From contig NZ_KI912183.1 of assembly GCF_000189755.2 (NCBI RefSeq), positions 1,118,257-1,182,256 of the forward strand: DNA of 64,000 nucleotides. Reading direction: 5' to 3'. The DNA comes from Desulfotomaculum nigrificans DSM 574. GTDB lineage: Bacteria; Bacillota; Desulfotomaculia; Desulfotomaculales; Desulfotomaculaceae. The stretch's first letter is position 1, and the number at the start of each line of letters is the position of its first letter. The translations under genes and the position numbers were made by a program. Of this stretch, positions 17,829 through 26,239 are shown piece after piece. Below the pieces are notes generated by a model, which did no database searches, had not been told where the DNA came from, and saw only the letters and a list, made by a program, of their open reading frames with translations.

Positions 17829-19589
17829 TTACGCTTTTAACCTGTCACCAGGGATAATTTGTTCGTATGGGCGAGTAAACATTTCCACTTCACCTGTTTC
17901 TGGGTTGCGGCGTGAGTTGACAAAGCAATCGAACTTCTCATCATTCTTCTCGGGGAAATCGGCTCTGGTTTGCCAACCCGGCCACCTGGTTTCTTCACGA
18001 TACATTAGGTGATGTACCAATACTTCGGCCACATCTAGCCGGTCAATTACTTCATGGGCTTCCATCAGCTCATGCAAGTCGGAGGCCATTAAGTACTGTG
18101 CCTGCTGTTGCATGAGCTTGATATGGCGCAGCGCATATTCCAAACCTTCACGGTTCATACGGAAAAACTGGTGTACCCCGCCTGCATACTCATCCATCAA
18201 ACGCTGTAGCCTTTCTTCCATTTCTCTGGGTTTAATCCCATCACCTACTATCCGGTAACGGAAACCGGGAGCAAAAATCCGCTCAATTTCTTGGTTTATT
18301 TGTGCTTCGTTAATTTGCCCAGGTTCTACAGCAGCTACATACTCCACTGCTGCCCTGGCTGCCAGTAAACCTTCGGCAGCACAACCACCTACAAATTTGT
18401 TAGGCGTGCCACCGGCTACATCACCACAAGCAAATAATCCCGGCAAGGTGGTCTGTCTCTTAACATCTACCCAATAACCACTGGCGGTGTGGCCACCTAC
18501 AATGTACGGGTCGGAACCGTAAATCTCAATGGGGTCTTGGGTTAAATTTTGGGCTCTACTGGCCAGGAACAAAACATAACTGGGACGTTCGTTAAGGTAA
18601 TCTACCTTCATATCATGAATTTGTTCCGGTGTCATGTTCCTTGTATCAACAAAACAAGGGCCCCGGCCTTCACGCCATTCATCCATGGGCAGGTTAGCCC
18701 GAATAAACCTTGGTGCTGCATCACCACCGAGGTGGGCATAACGAGTATTTAAAATTTGTTCACCTTTGCAGTTAATCATCGGTGTCTTGTAACCAACTGA
18801 AATAGTATCGATAGGACCGTTAAAATCCTTGGTCCTGGTGGCACACCAGCGCATTTCAAAGGTAGTCATCTCAGCACCGGCGCGTATACCCATGGCATAA
18901 CCGGTGCCTACATTAAAGGGAGAGTACCAAAGCTGGTGGTGGCTGTCGTTACCGTCATTTTGGTATGGTTTATAAAGCCCGGCAGCACCACCGGTAGCAA
19001 TCAGAGTAGCCTTAGCCCTAATGATATAAACTTTCCCGTCCCTTACACCAAAGCCAATGGCTCCGATTACTCTTTCGCCATCCATTAAATAGTTAGTAGC
19101 TACTACACGGTTTAAAATATCGCAACCAAATTCTCGGGTTTTCTCGGCTAGAATCACTTTCATTTCTGAACCACTGATAGTGATATCCCATTTACCACGA
19201 GTTTTGTATTCTTCCCCGTCTTCTTCGTACTTAATGGGCATGCCCCATTCTTCCCACTCTTCAATTGGCTGATTTAATACTTCAGCCATTGTAATGGTCA
19301 GGTCTTCCCGTAACAGACCACCGGCCTGGGAACGACTCCAGCGCACGAAATCTTCTATTGTACGACCCTTCTTGATGTAAGTGTTAATGGCGTCCATACC
19401 GCCTGCCAGGCAACCGCTACGGTCAATATGGGCCTTTTCCATTAAGGTTACTTTTAAATCCGGATTGCGACGTTTGGCTTCAATCCCGGCAAAGCATCCG
19501 GCGTTACCAGCACCAATGATTAATATATCGGTATCAATATAAACCTTCTCAATTTCTCCAACATTAGTTGGTAAACTGGCTCTAGGCAT
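17829..19589 (-). CDS. AprA-like FAD flavoprotein subunit
   Basis: 586 residues of the fumarate reductase/APS reductase alpha superfamily. The N-terminal dinucleotide motif is ILIIGAGNAGCFAGIEA. AprA-like blocks follow: RSGCLAGGMDAINTYI, GLLREDL, EEWGMPI, and NCKGEQI. The arginine of the AprA ARFKDGYGP block corresponds to ATRTKDFNGP here. FACGDVAGGTPNKFVGGCAAEG is the C-terminal FAD site. It is shorter than true AprA and may be a paralogue, so dissimilatory APS reduction is not claimed. It shares an operator-like site with the broken transporter upstream. Confidence 0.8.
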   Translation of the reverse strand: MPRASLPTNVGEIEKVYIDTDILIIGAGNAGCFAGIEAKRRNPDLKVTLMEKAHIDRSGCLAGGMDAINTYIKKGRTIEDFVRWSRSQAGGLLREDLTITMAEVLNQPIEEWEEWGMPIKYEEDGEEYKTRGKWDITISGSEMKVILAEKTREFGCDILNRVVATNYLMDGERVIGAIGFGVRDGKVYIIRAKATLIATGGAAGLYKPYQNDGNDSHHQLWYSPFNVGTGYAMGIRAGAEMTTFEMRWCATRTKDFNGPIDTISVGYKTPMINCKGEQILNTRYAHLGGDAAPRFIRANLPMDEWREGRGPCFVDTRNMTPEQIHDMKVDYLNERPSYVLFLASRAQNLTQDPIEIYGSDPYIVGGHTASGYWVDVKRQTTLPGLFACGDVAGGTPNKFVGGCAAEGLLAARAAVEYVAAVEPGQINEAQINQEIERIFAPGFRYRIVGDGIKPREMEERLQRLMDEYAGGVHQFFRMNREGLEYALRHIKLMQQQAQYLMASDLHELMEAHEVIDRLDVAEVLVHHLMYREETRWPGWQTRADFPEKNDEKFDCFVNSRRNPETGEVEMFTRPYEQIIPGDRLKA

Positions 19590-19658
19590 ATCTGTTCCTC
19601 CTTTTATTGATTAACTAATTTAGACAACTAATAAATCAGAAACTTATTTAAAATTACC

Positions 19659-19674
19659 TGTGATAATGGTAACA
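19659..19674. promoter_or_regulatory. Crp/Fnr-type operator candidate, site 1
   Basis: TGTGATAATGGTAACA, inside CCTGTGATAATggTAACAAA, lies 70 bp before the AprA-like gene. Half sites TGTGATAA and TGTTACCA are imperfect inverted copies. A nearly identical site lies at 20516. Confidence 0.55.
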
Positions 19675-19781
19675 AACCATTGATATTTTTAACACCATCA
19701 TGGAGACAAAGTAACATCAAGTTCTTTAACATCATCTGTCACAAAGAAGACAATTTAGCTTTGAACTTGTACTCATAATCT

Positions 19782-20377
19782 CTACATGGCCCAAAGGGGG
19801 AATCCATTAATGGCCCACCAGGGCACCATTACTAGGGCAATATAAATGATAGCGCAGAGGGTTAAAATACTCCCTACCTTCATAAACTCAACAAAACTAA
19901 ATTCGCCGGAACTATAAGCAATTAGAGAAGCTGTTACCTCCATAGGTAAAATCAATGCGTAAGTATCCACATTTAAAACAGCCAGGGTAAAGGCCACACT
20001 GTTTAATTTAAGTAACGGGGCCATCGCAAAGACAATGGGTGCCATTAAGGTTATGGTTTAACAAACACTCCGGTAGCTATTAACATTAGTGGAATAGCCA
20101 AACCGGAAATACTCTTCGGTAGAGCATCCGTGACCCAAATCACAATAACCCAAGCCATAATTGCGATAGTAGTTTTGGCTGCTGGTTTTAAACCGGCTAC
20201 ATCTGGTAACCCGTCCTTAATTAAGAAGAAAACAATCCAAGATAAAATAAATCCAATAATAGCAACCTTAGGGTTTTTAGCATTAGCTCTAGCGTTTTCC
20301 AGTACAGAGCCGGGTTTTGATTGTTCGATGTTTCTTAGTTCGGTTCTCATCACCGACACATATATCCCTCCAATCAC
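19782..20377 (-). pseudogene. DASS (sodium/sulfate-dicarboxylate) symporter remnant with internal deletion
   Basis: Two fragments in different frames. The 5' part (20051-20377, 108 codons) has the family N-terminus with LPKSISGLAIPLMLIATGVF and then stops. The 3' part (19782-20045) has the last two or three membrane segments (LPMEVTASLIAYSSGEFSF...WWAINGFPLW). A normal DASS protein has about 450-500 residues; only about 195 remain, so some 250-300 central codons are missing and the frame has shifted. It is in line with the AprBA-like genes and was probably once their anion importer. Confidence 0.82.
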
Positions 20378-20515
20378 ATGGTAACAAGAGTATATGAATT
20401 ATAAATAATATCTTATAAATGATTAAAAATATATTATTTAAGTCACCTCCGAATTGTTGTGATTAAGAAAACCATCACATAGCTTTGCGGAATCTGCGCA
20501 TATTCCATCAAAACC

Positions 20516-20531
20516 TGTGATAATAATAACA
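20516..20531. promoter_or_regulatory. Crp/Fnr-type operator candidate, site 2
   Basis: TGTGATAATAATAACA within CCTGTGATAATaaTAACAAA, 139 bp before the transporter remnant. It matches the site at 19659 at 14 of 16 positions. The regulator encoded at 20725 is an obvious candidate binder. Confidence 0.55.
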
Positions 20532-20607
20532 AATCCCCTTACTCTTGATTACCATGCCTCAGACAGAATGGTGTCAATCTTTTTGTCTTTGTATGTCTTG
20601 CAGCTGA

Positions 20608-20629
20608 CATAAAATATGTATATTTTATG
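20608..20629. promoter_or_regulatory. Palindrome in the upstream region
   Basis: CATAAAATA-TGTA-TATTTTATG has 9-bp perfect arms. It lies between the regulator gene and the transporter remnant. Confidence 0.4.
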
Positions 20630-20683
20630 ACTTATATCCCCTTCAAGCCGGATACTTCCTTTAGATAGTGCAACTTCATGCAT

Positions 20684-20716
20684 AAAAAAAACGGCCAGAC
20701 TACTCAGGTCTAACCG
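20684..20716 (-). terminator. Terminator after the Crp/Fnr gene
   Basis: On the minus strand CGGTTAGAC pairs with GTCTGGCCG (two G-T pairs), followed by eight T. Confidence 0.8.
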
Positions 20717-20724
20717 CATTATAA

Positions 20725-21375
20725 TTACTCAATCCAACTGGCCAACTTTTGAGGATTTACGGCTACAATATCCCTACCCTCATAGATGATACATCCCTCT
20801 TCCTTAAACAGAGTAAGGGTGGAGGAAACTGTTTGCCGGGCAGCACCTACCATACACGCCAGTTCCTCTTGGGTAATCCTTAATCTAACATGAATGATAT
20901 CATCTTTTACCTTACCGGATCGTTCGGCCATATTTTTTAATACCAGGGCTAATCGTCCATGTACATGATTACTGATAAAATCATGGATAGTATTTTGTGA
21001 CTCACGCAACCTGGCACCCATTAACTGCATAATTTTGGCGCTGAACTCCGGGCTTTCCGCCAGTAATCTCTTAAATTCTTCACCCCAGATAATATATAAA
21101 GAAACGTCGTCCATTGCTTCGGCACAGCATTCCCTACCGGTACCGCTAAATATTTCAGCCAAGCCAATAAAATCACCCGGATAGCGGAGAGCTACGGTAA
21201 CTTGCCGCCCGTCACTAATTGTACGATAGATTCTAACCCATCCACTCTTAATAAAATATACCTCGTTTGTCCTTTGACCGGCCGTAAAAATGATTTGTCC
21301 TTTGGGGTACTTAACCAAGAAACCAACAGAGCCCAATCGTTTTTCTTCATTTTTTGTGAGATTTATGGTAGTCAT
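20725..21375 (-). CDS. Crp/Fnr family transcriptional regulator
   Basis: 216 residues. The N-terminal cyclic-nucleotide-binding-like barrel (FLVKYPKGQIIFTAGQRTNEVYFIKSGWVRIY...GDFIGLAEIF) is joined by the dimer helix to a winged HTH (ITQEELACMVGAARQTVSSTLTLFKEEG). No N-terminal cysteine cluster is present, so it is not an FNR-type oxygen sensor. Start ATG follows AAGGGGGAGC. It probably controls the AprBA-like/DASS genes downstream, which carry matching operator-like sites; that link is inference. Confidence 0.9.
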   Translation of the reverse strand: MTTINLTKNEEKRLGSVGFLVKYPKGQIIFTAGQRTNEVYFIKSGWVRIYRTISDGRQVTVALRYPGDFIGLAEIFSGTGRECCAEAMDDVSLYIIWGEEFKRLLAESPEFSAKIMQLMGARLRESQNTIHDFISNHVHGRLALVLKNMAERSGKVKDDIIHVRLRITQEELACMVGAARQTVSSTLTLFKEEGCIIYEGRDIVAVNPQKLASWIE

Positions 21376-21541
21376 ACCCTGCTGCTCCCCCTTCGCAATT
21401 AATACCCAGAAAAATACTGATAGACCTTGGGAGATAGATCATGGTTATTTTATCATGAGAAAGACAATATTTTTGTCAAATTCATGACAAACATTTAAAG
21501 GGTAACCTGCTAGTAGCTGTTACTTTTAAAACAATTCGATG

Positions 21542-23914
21542 CTACCCGTGAAAACGTTGCAAACCCTCCGCATACTGTTGCAGTTTGGCATCCACCATAG
21601 CCAATACCGAACCCGGCGTATAACGGCCATCGGGTCCCCTTTCACCTGCGGGCATGCCGGTTAATAACTCTATTCCCTCTTCTATGCGGGATATGGCATA
21701 GATATGAAACAGCCCCTGTTCCACCGCCGCTACTACTTCATGGCTTAGCATCAAGTTATCCACGTTTTGTACCGGGATAATCACTCCTTGATTACCGGTA
21801 AGTCCCCTGGCCTGACAAACTCCAAAGAACCCCTCCACCTTCTCGGTAACCCCGCCAATTGGTTGAATCTCGCCGTTTTGGTTCACTGAGCCGGTAACTG
21901 CCAGGGATTGTTTCACCGGTACCCCCGCCAAGCTGGACAACAGGGCGTAAAGTTCGGCGCTGGAGGCACTGTCCCCCTCCACCCCCTCATATAACTGTTC
22001 AAAGGTTAAGCGGGCCGACAGACACAAAGGTTTATCCTGGGCAAACATTGACCCCAGGTAACCGGTCAAAGTATGCACCCCCTTGGCATGAATACTACCG
22101 CCCATCCGGGTTTCCGTCTCAATATTGACCAATCCCTCGTGTCCCATAAAGGTTTTGGCGGTTATCCGGGAAGGCTTACCAAAGGCATAGTAGCCAGTGT
22201 CCAGGACGGCCAGACCGTTAACCTGGCCAACCACCGCCCCTGTAGTATCCACTAAAATTTTACCCCGCAGAATCAGTTCCTGTATCCTTTCCTCCACCCG
22301 GCTGCATCGATAAATCTTTTCCTTAATGGCTTGCCGTACATGTACCGCCGAAACCAACTGGGCCCCGGCGGACTGGGCCCAGGCCGCCGACTCCAGAATA
22401 ATCTCCACCACTTCGTTAAACTGGGTGGAGAGCTTATTTTGGTTAGCTGCCAACCGGGAACCATATTCAATAATTTCCGCCAACCCGGACCGATCAAAAT
22501 GTGGTAAACCCTCCCGCCGACACACGGAACCCACAAAAGCCACATAATTCCTGAGATTTTCTGAGGTCCTTGGCATCACCACTTCAAAATCCACCATTAC
22601 CTTGAACAGTTTAGCAAAATCTTCGTCCACCTGCTGCAGGAGATGATAAAACCTGGGGGAGCCAATGAGGATTACTTTAACGTTTAAGGGAATTGGCTCC
22701 GGTTTTATGCTGATGGTGGGTACCGAACGTTGGGTTTCACCAATATTTTCTACGGTAACCTGCCGGTTTTTTAAAGCTTTTTTCAGCGCATCCCAGGAGT
22801 GGGGGTCGGCAAACAGATCTTTGGCCTGTAAAATTAAATAACCCCCGTTGGCCCGGTGCACAGCACCCGGCTTAATCATGGTGAAATCAGTGTTTACCGT
22901 GCCCATCTGGCTGCGGTACTCCAGTTTGCCAAAAAGGTTATAGTAATGGGGATTGGTTTCCACTACCACTGGCGCACCAAAGGTATCCGCATTATTAACC
23001 AGCAAGTTAACTAAATAATTTTTATAAAAATCATGGCTTTCATCTTCCGCAGCCGATTCCTGGTGACCAGCACTGACTTTGCTGATTAAATCCTCGGCCA
23101 AGTGTCGGAGATGGGTGATAATCCGGGGGAAATCCCGGTACCGGTGTTCTAGCTTTTTAAATAAGGGGCTGGTAGTTTCCCGTACCAACTCTTGATCCAT
23201 TTGTGCCACTACATGTTCGGCTTGTTTTTCCATCATGCGACCGTCATAAACAATCTCTTCGGTCCGTTTTTGCAGTTGCTTTAATTTTTGCTCAAAGGAC
23301 ACCCGGGTTTCCTCCGGTAGTGCCTGGTATTGCTCACTGGACAGGGGTTTGCCATCCTGCACCGGAATAAAGAAAATTCCCTCTTCGGAAGTTTTCATAA
23401 TAAACCCGGACTCATTGGCCTCTTGTTTGAGCTGGTTTAGGGCATCTTCCAATTGCTGTTGTAAGCCACGCAGAATGGTATTCTTGCGATTTTCATAATC
23501 CTTGCCTTCAAATAACTTTGCCAGTCCGGTCTTTAATTCTTCAATTAGATTACTCATATCCCTTTGAAATTTTTGCCCCATGCCGGCGGGCAGGGTTACT
23601 GCCAACGGCATATCAGGATTGTTAAAGTTGTATAATAAGCACCAATCCCCTGGCACTTCTTCCCTGGCCGCCACCTGGGTAACCACGGTTTGAATGTAGG
23701 TGGTCTTGCCAGTACCGGGTGGCCCGGAAACAAAAATGTTATAACCCGGTGCCTTCATATTAAGTCCAAATTGCATGGACTTGACGGCCCTTTCCTGGCC
23801 AATAAAGTCCTTTAACGGCGGCACATCAGCTGAGGTGGTGCAAAACTCCAATTCTTCAGGTTGACACCGGCGGCGCAATCGGTTAACTTCAACCCTGGTT
23901 TGCTCAATCACCAT
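21542..23914 (-). CDS. Lon-like ATP-dependent protease (AAA_32 type)
   Basis: 790 residues. The N-terminal AAA part begins with FIGQERAVKSMQFGLNMKAPGYNIFVSG and Walker A GPPGTGKTT (about residues 60-68). A coiled-coil-like insertion follows (residues 110-270, Gln/Glu-rich). The C-terminal S16 protease domain has the catalytic Ser in EGDSASSAELYALLS and Lys in GGVTEKVEG. This layout is the 'lon-related putative ATP-dependent protease' type, distinct from LonA and LonB. Start ATG 23914 follows TGGAGGTATTTT. It stands alone. Confidence 0.92.
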   Translation of the reverse strand: MVIEQTRVEVNRLRRRCQPEELEFCTTSADVPPLKDFIGQERAVKSMQFGLNMKAPGYNIFVSGPPGTGKTTYIQTVVTQVAAREEVPGDWCLLYNFNNPDMPLAVTLPAGMGQKFQRDMSNLIEELKTGLAKLFEGKDYENRKNTILRGLQQQLEDALNQLKQEANESGFIMKTSEEGIFFIPVQDGKPLSSEQYQALPEETRVSFEQKLKQLQKRTEEIVYDGRMMEKQAEHVVAQMDQELVRETTSPLFKKLEHRYRDFPRIITHLRHLAEDLISKVSAGHQESAAEDESHDFYKNYLVNLLVNNADTFGAPVVVETNPHYYNLFGKLEYRSQMGTVNTDFTMIKPGAVHRANGGYLILQAKDLFADPHSWDALKKALKNRQVTVENIGETQRSVPTISIKPEPIPLNVKVILIGSPRFYHLLQQVDEDFAKLFKVMVDFEVVMPRTSENLRNYVAFVGSVCRREGLPHFDRSGLAEIIEYGSRLAANQNKLSTQFNEVVEIILESAAWAQSAGAQLVSAVHVRQAIKEKIYRCSRVEERIQELILRGKILVDTTGAVVGQVNGLAVLDTGYYAFGKPSRITAKTFMGHEGLVNIETETRMGGSIHAKGVHTLTGYLGSMFAQDKPLCLSARLTFEQLYEGVEGDSASSAELYALLSSLAGVPVKQSLAVTGSVNQNGEIQPIGGVTEKVEGFFGVCQARGLTGNQGVIIPVQNVDNLMLSHEVVAAVEQGLFHIYAISRIEEGIELLTGMPAGERGPDGRYTPGSVLAMVDAKLQQYAEGLQRFHG

Positions 23915-24063
23915 AAAATACCTCCATAAACCAATTTTAGATTTTATACGACTTATTGACCCGAGCTCCTGCCGGAGTTGGAAATATTTTGTTAAGTTGT
24001 TAGCAACAACTGCCTGTGCTATACTACCTTTGACATATAATAATCTATGATGAGGTAGAAGCC

Positions 24064-25029
24064 ATGTATGAAAAATCCACCCGCTACCGTCAATACTCCG
24101 ATCACCTGGTAAAAAAGTTTGGTCTAAAAGTATATAAACTCCCCGTCAACCTGCCCGGCACCTGTCCCAACCGAGACGGTACCGTTGGTCGAGGGGGGTG
24201 TATTTTTTGTGATGAGGAGGGGGCCGGCTTTGAATGCCTACCTAACACTCTATCGGTGCAAGAGCAAATTCAAAAAAACCGGGCCTTTTTTATTAAACGA
24301 TTTAATGCCCAAAAATTTATCGTCTACTTTCAGGCCTTTACCAACACCTACCTGCCCCTGGATCAATTCAAAGAAAATATGCTGGCCGCTGCCAGCGAAG
24401 AAGACGTGGTGGGTATTTCTATATCCACTCGCCCGGATTGTATTAACGATGCCTACCTGGATGTTTTGCAGGAACTGCAAACCCAGTATGGTTTGGATAT
24501 TAATATCGAATTAGGCCTGCAGACTGTCAACTACCACACCCTGAAAAAAGTTAACCGGGGCCACACCCTGGCGGAGTTTATTGATGCTGTTAACCGGATT
24601 AAACTAAGAAATTTTGAAATTTGTGTACATATTATCTTAAATTTACCTTGGGATAACATGGTAGATGTAATTGAAAACGCCAAAATACTTTCTGCCCTGG
24701 GTATTCATTACGTTAAGCTACACTCGCTTTACGTGGTGAAGGGAACGGTATTGGCCACCATGTACCAGCGGGAAGAGTTTTCTATAATTCCCTTGGCGGA
24801 ATACATTGACCGGGTGGTGACTTTCCTGGAATACCTGGACCCGGATATTGTGGTACAGCGTTTGGTGGGTAAAGGTCCCCAGGATAACCAGCTGTTTTCC
24901 AACTGGAACACCAGTTGGTGGAAAATTAAACAGAGTATTGAAGGTGCTTTGGAACAAAAAGACACCTGGCAGGGTAAAAAATGTGACTATTTAAATGGCA
25001 AAGCTTTAAAATTTATCTCGCATAAATGA
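24064..25029 (+). CDS. TIGR01212-family radical SAM protein (YtqA-like)
   Basis: 321 residues. The cluster-binding motif is the wide form CPNRDGTVGRGGCIFC, characteristic of the TIGR01212/Elp3-like group rather than classical CxxxCxxC. VGISISTRPDCI and ELGLQTVNYHTLKKVNRGH follow in the TIM barrel. Substrate unknown; some relatives are thought to act on tRNA or on sulfur insertion. Start ATG behind GATGAGG. No operon partners. Confidence 0.9.
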   Translation: MYEKSTRYRQYSDHLVKKFGLKVYKLPVNLPGTCPNRDGTVGRGGCIFCDEEGAGFECLPNTLSVQEQIQKNRAFFIKRFNAQKFIVYFQAFTNTYLPLDQFKENMLAAASEEDVVGISISTRPDCINDAYLDVLQELQTQYGLDINIELGLQTVNYHTLKKVNRGHTLAEFIDAVNRIKLRNFEICVHIILNLPWDNMVDVIENAKILSALGIHYVKLHSLYVVKGTVLATMYQREEFSIIPLAEYIDRVVTFLEYLDPDIVVQRLVGKGPQDNQLFSNWNTSWWKIKQSIEGALEQKDTWQGKKCDYLNGKALKFISHK

Positions 25030-25043
25030 TATCCGTATAGACC

Positions 25044-25105
25044 ATACAGAAGAAAGAGGATTAACTCTCAGGAATTCCCCAGAGTTAATCCTCTTTCTTC
25101 TGTAT
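25044..25105. terminator. Bidirectional terminator with 25-bp perfect stem
   Basis: Arms at 25044-25068 and 25081-25105 are exact inverted copies (ATACAGAAGAAAGAGG... and its complement) around a 12-bp loop. It separates convergent genes; the T-rich pyrimidine run lies inside the right arm. Confidence 0.75.
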
Positions 25106-25108
25106 AAC

Positions 25109-25960
25109 TTACCTAAACAACTTTCGATTATGGTTAACCGGCTTTAATTTCCAGCCGCTCCAGAGAACCAGCAGTACACCCAGTGCCAGATAGGTAACAG
25201 TAAATGTTCCCCAATAGGGCAGCCACATTTCTCTGCCCGGACCGAAAGACGCATTCTCGCCCAGAATCCGCATCATCACCATTACCGGATTAATGTCTTG
25301 TAAAATTTGCACCACCAATGGCGTCTCCCTTAGTTGCAACATGGCCATGCTGGCCTGGGACCGGTATAACTCATAGAGGAAACCCGCCAGAAAACCAGTA
25401 CCGGCCAGCAAGGAAAAAACTACAGCATAGGTGGTAATAGTACTTACGCCGGTGCGTTTAAAATAGGTAGAACAGGCCACCCCAATGGCCGCAAACAGGA
25501 ACATGCAGATAAGAAAGAATCCAAATACCCCGGCAATTTGCGACGGCGACATGCCGCCGTACATAAATACCAGGCTGTACAGGGGCAACGTGGCAAAAAG
25601 CAGCAGGACCATAAAGGAACAGGCGGAAATTACTTTACTCACCACAATACTTAAGGGACTAAGCTCAGTGGTTAACAGCACATTTAAAGTTTGCCGCTCC
25701 CGCTCGCCACTGATGACCCCCGCCGTTAGACCCGGCACCACAAATGTTAACAGTCCCAGTTGAGCCATACTTAATACCATAAAAATTTCCTTACTGCTGC
25801 CAGGTTGGAAAAAGGCCGGACCATTACGCCACTTCAGGTAAATATAGCCCAGAGAAAAACCACCCAGCACCAACAGGTATAGCAGTATCACCAAGGGAGA
25901 CCGGTAGGAACGGAACCTTTGCCGTAGCTCCTTCAGTAAGACCGGGTTTAATTCTTTCAT
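25109..25960 (-). CDS. ABC-2 type transporter permease
   Basis: 283 residues with six hydrophobic segments. MKELNPVLLKELRQRFRSYRS is the typical cytoplasmic N-terminus of this permease class, and GVISGERERQTLNVLLTTELS between TM2 and TM3 is the coupling-helix signature. It pairs with the ATPase at 28360, from which it is now separated by an IS607-type insertion. Without the insertion the two genes overlap by ATGA. It may now depend on transcription through the element. Confidence 0.9.
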   Translation of the reverse strand: MKELNPVLLKELRQRFRSYRSPLVILLYLLVLGGFSLGYIYLKWRNGPAFFQPGSSKEIFMVLSMAQLGLLTFVVPGLTAGVISGERERQTLNVLLTTELSPLSIVVSKVISACSFMVLLLFATLPLYSLVFMYGGMSPSQIAGVFGFFLICMFLFAAIGVACSTYFKRTGVSTITTYAVVFSLLAGTGFLAGFLYELYRSQASMAMLQLRETPLVVQILQDINPVMVMMRILGENASFGPGREMWLPYWGTFTVTYLALGVLLVLWSGWKLKPVNHNRKLFR

Positions 25961-25978
25961 CTATTGCACCTGGTTTCT

Positions 25979-26239
25979 AAAACTTACGCATACTTACTTA
26001 AAATACAGCGTAAGTTTTTCACCCGTCCGACTAACGGGCGGCAGTGTCACAGGATTCAACTGCTGGGCCATAAGCTCTCGCTTATGTTCCGGGTGGTTTA
26101 CCTTGCGGTTCACCGCCGTCAGCTTATGCTGTCCGTCCGGCCCGGAAAGGGTGTTACCCTTGCCTCGGTAGTTAACTTTTGACAGCAGCCTTTCACAGCG
26201 TGTACTGCTGCCATCACGCAAACTTATGAGAATAGGGTC
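25979..26239 (-). ncRNA. Predicted omega RNA (reRNA) region of the TnpB element
   Basis: 260 bp between the tnpB stop and the element's right end contain no convincing gene but many stems, for example CCGTCCG.../CGGGCGG and the terminal AAAACTTACGC hairpin (25979-26017). TnpB guide RNAs are made from this position and read out into flanking DNA. The RNA itself is inferred. Confidence 0.55.

Noticed and set aside
20040-20060. Recoding (frameshift or selenocysteine) joining the two DASS fragments
   Set aside because: The first fragment ends in TAA, not TGA, and most of the protein's central membrane segments are missing, so deletion is the simpler explanation.
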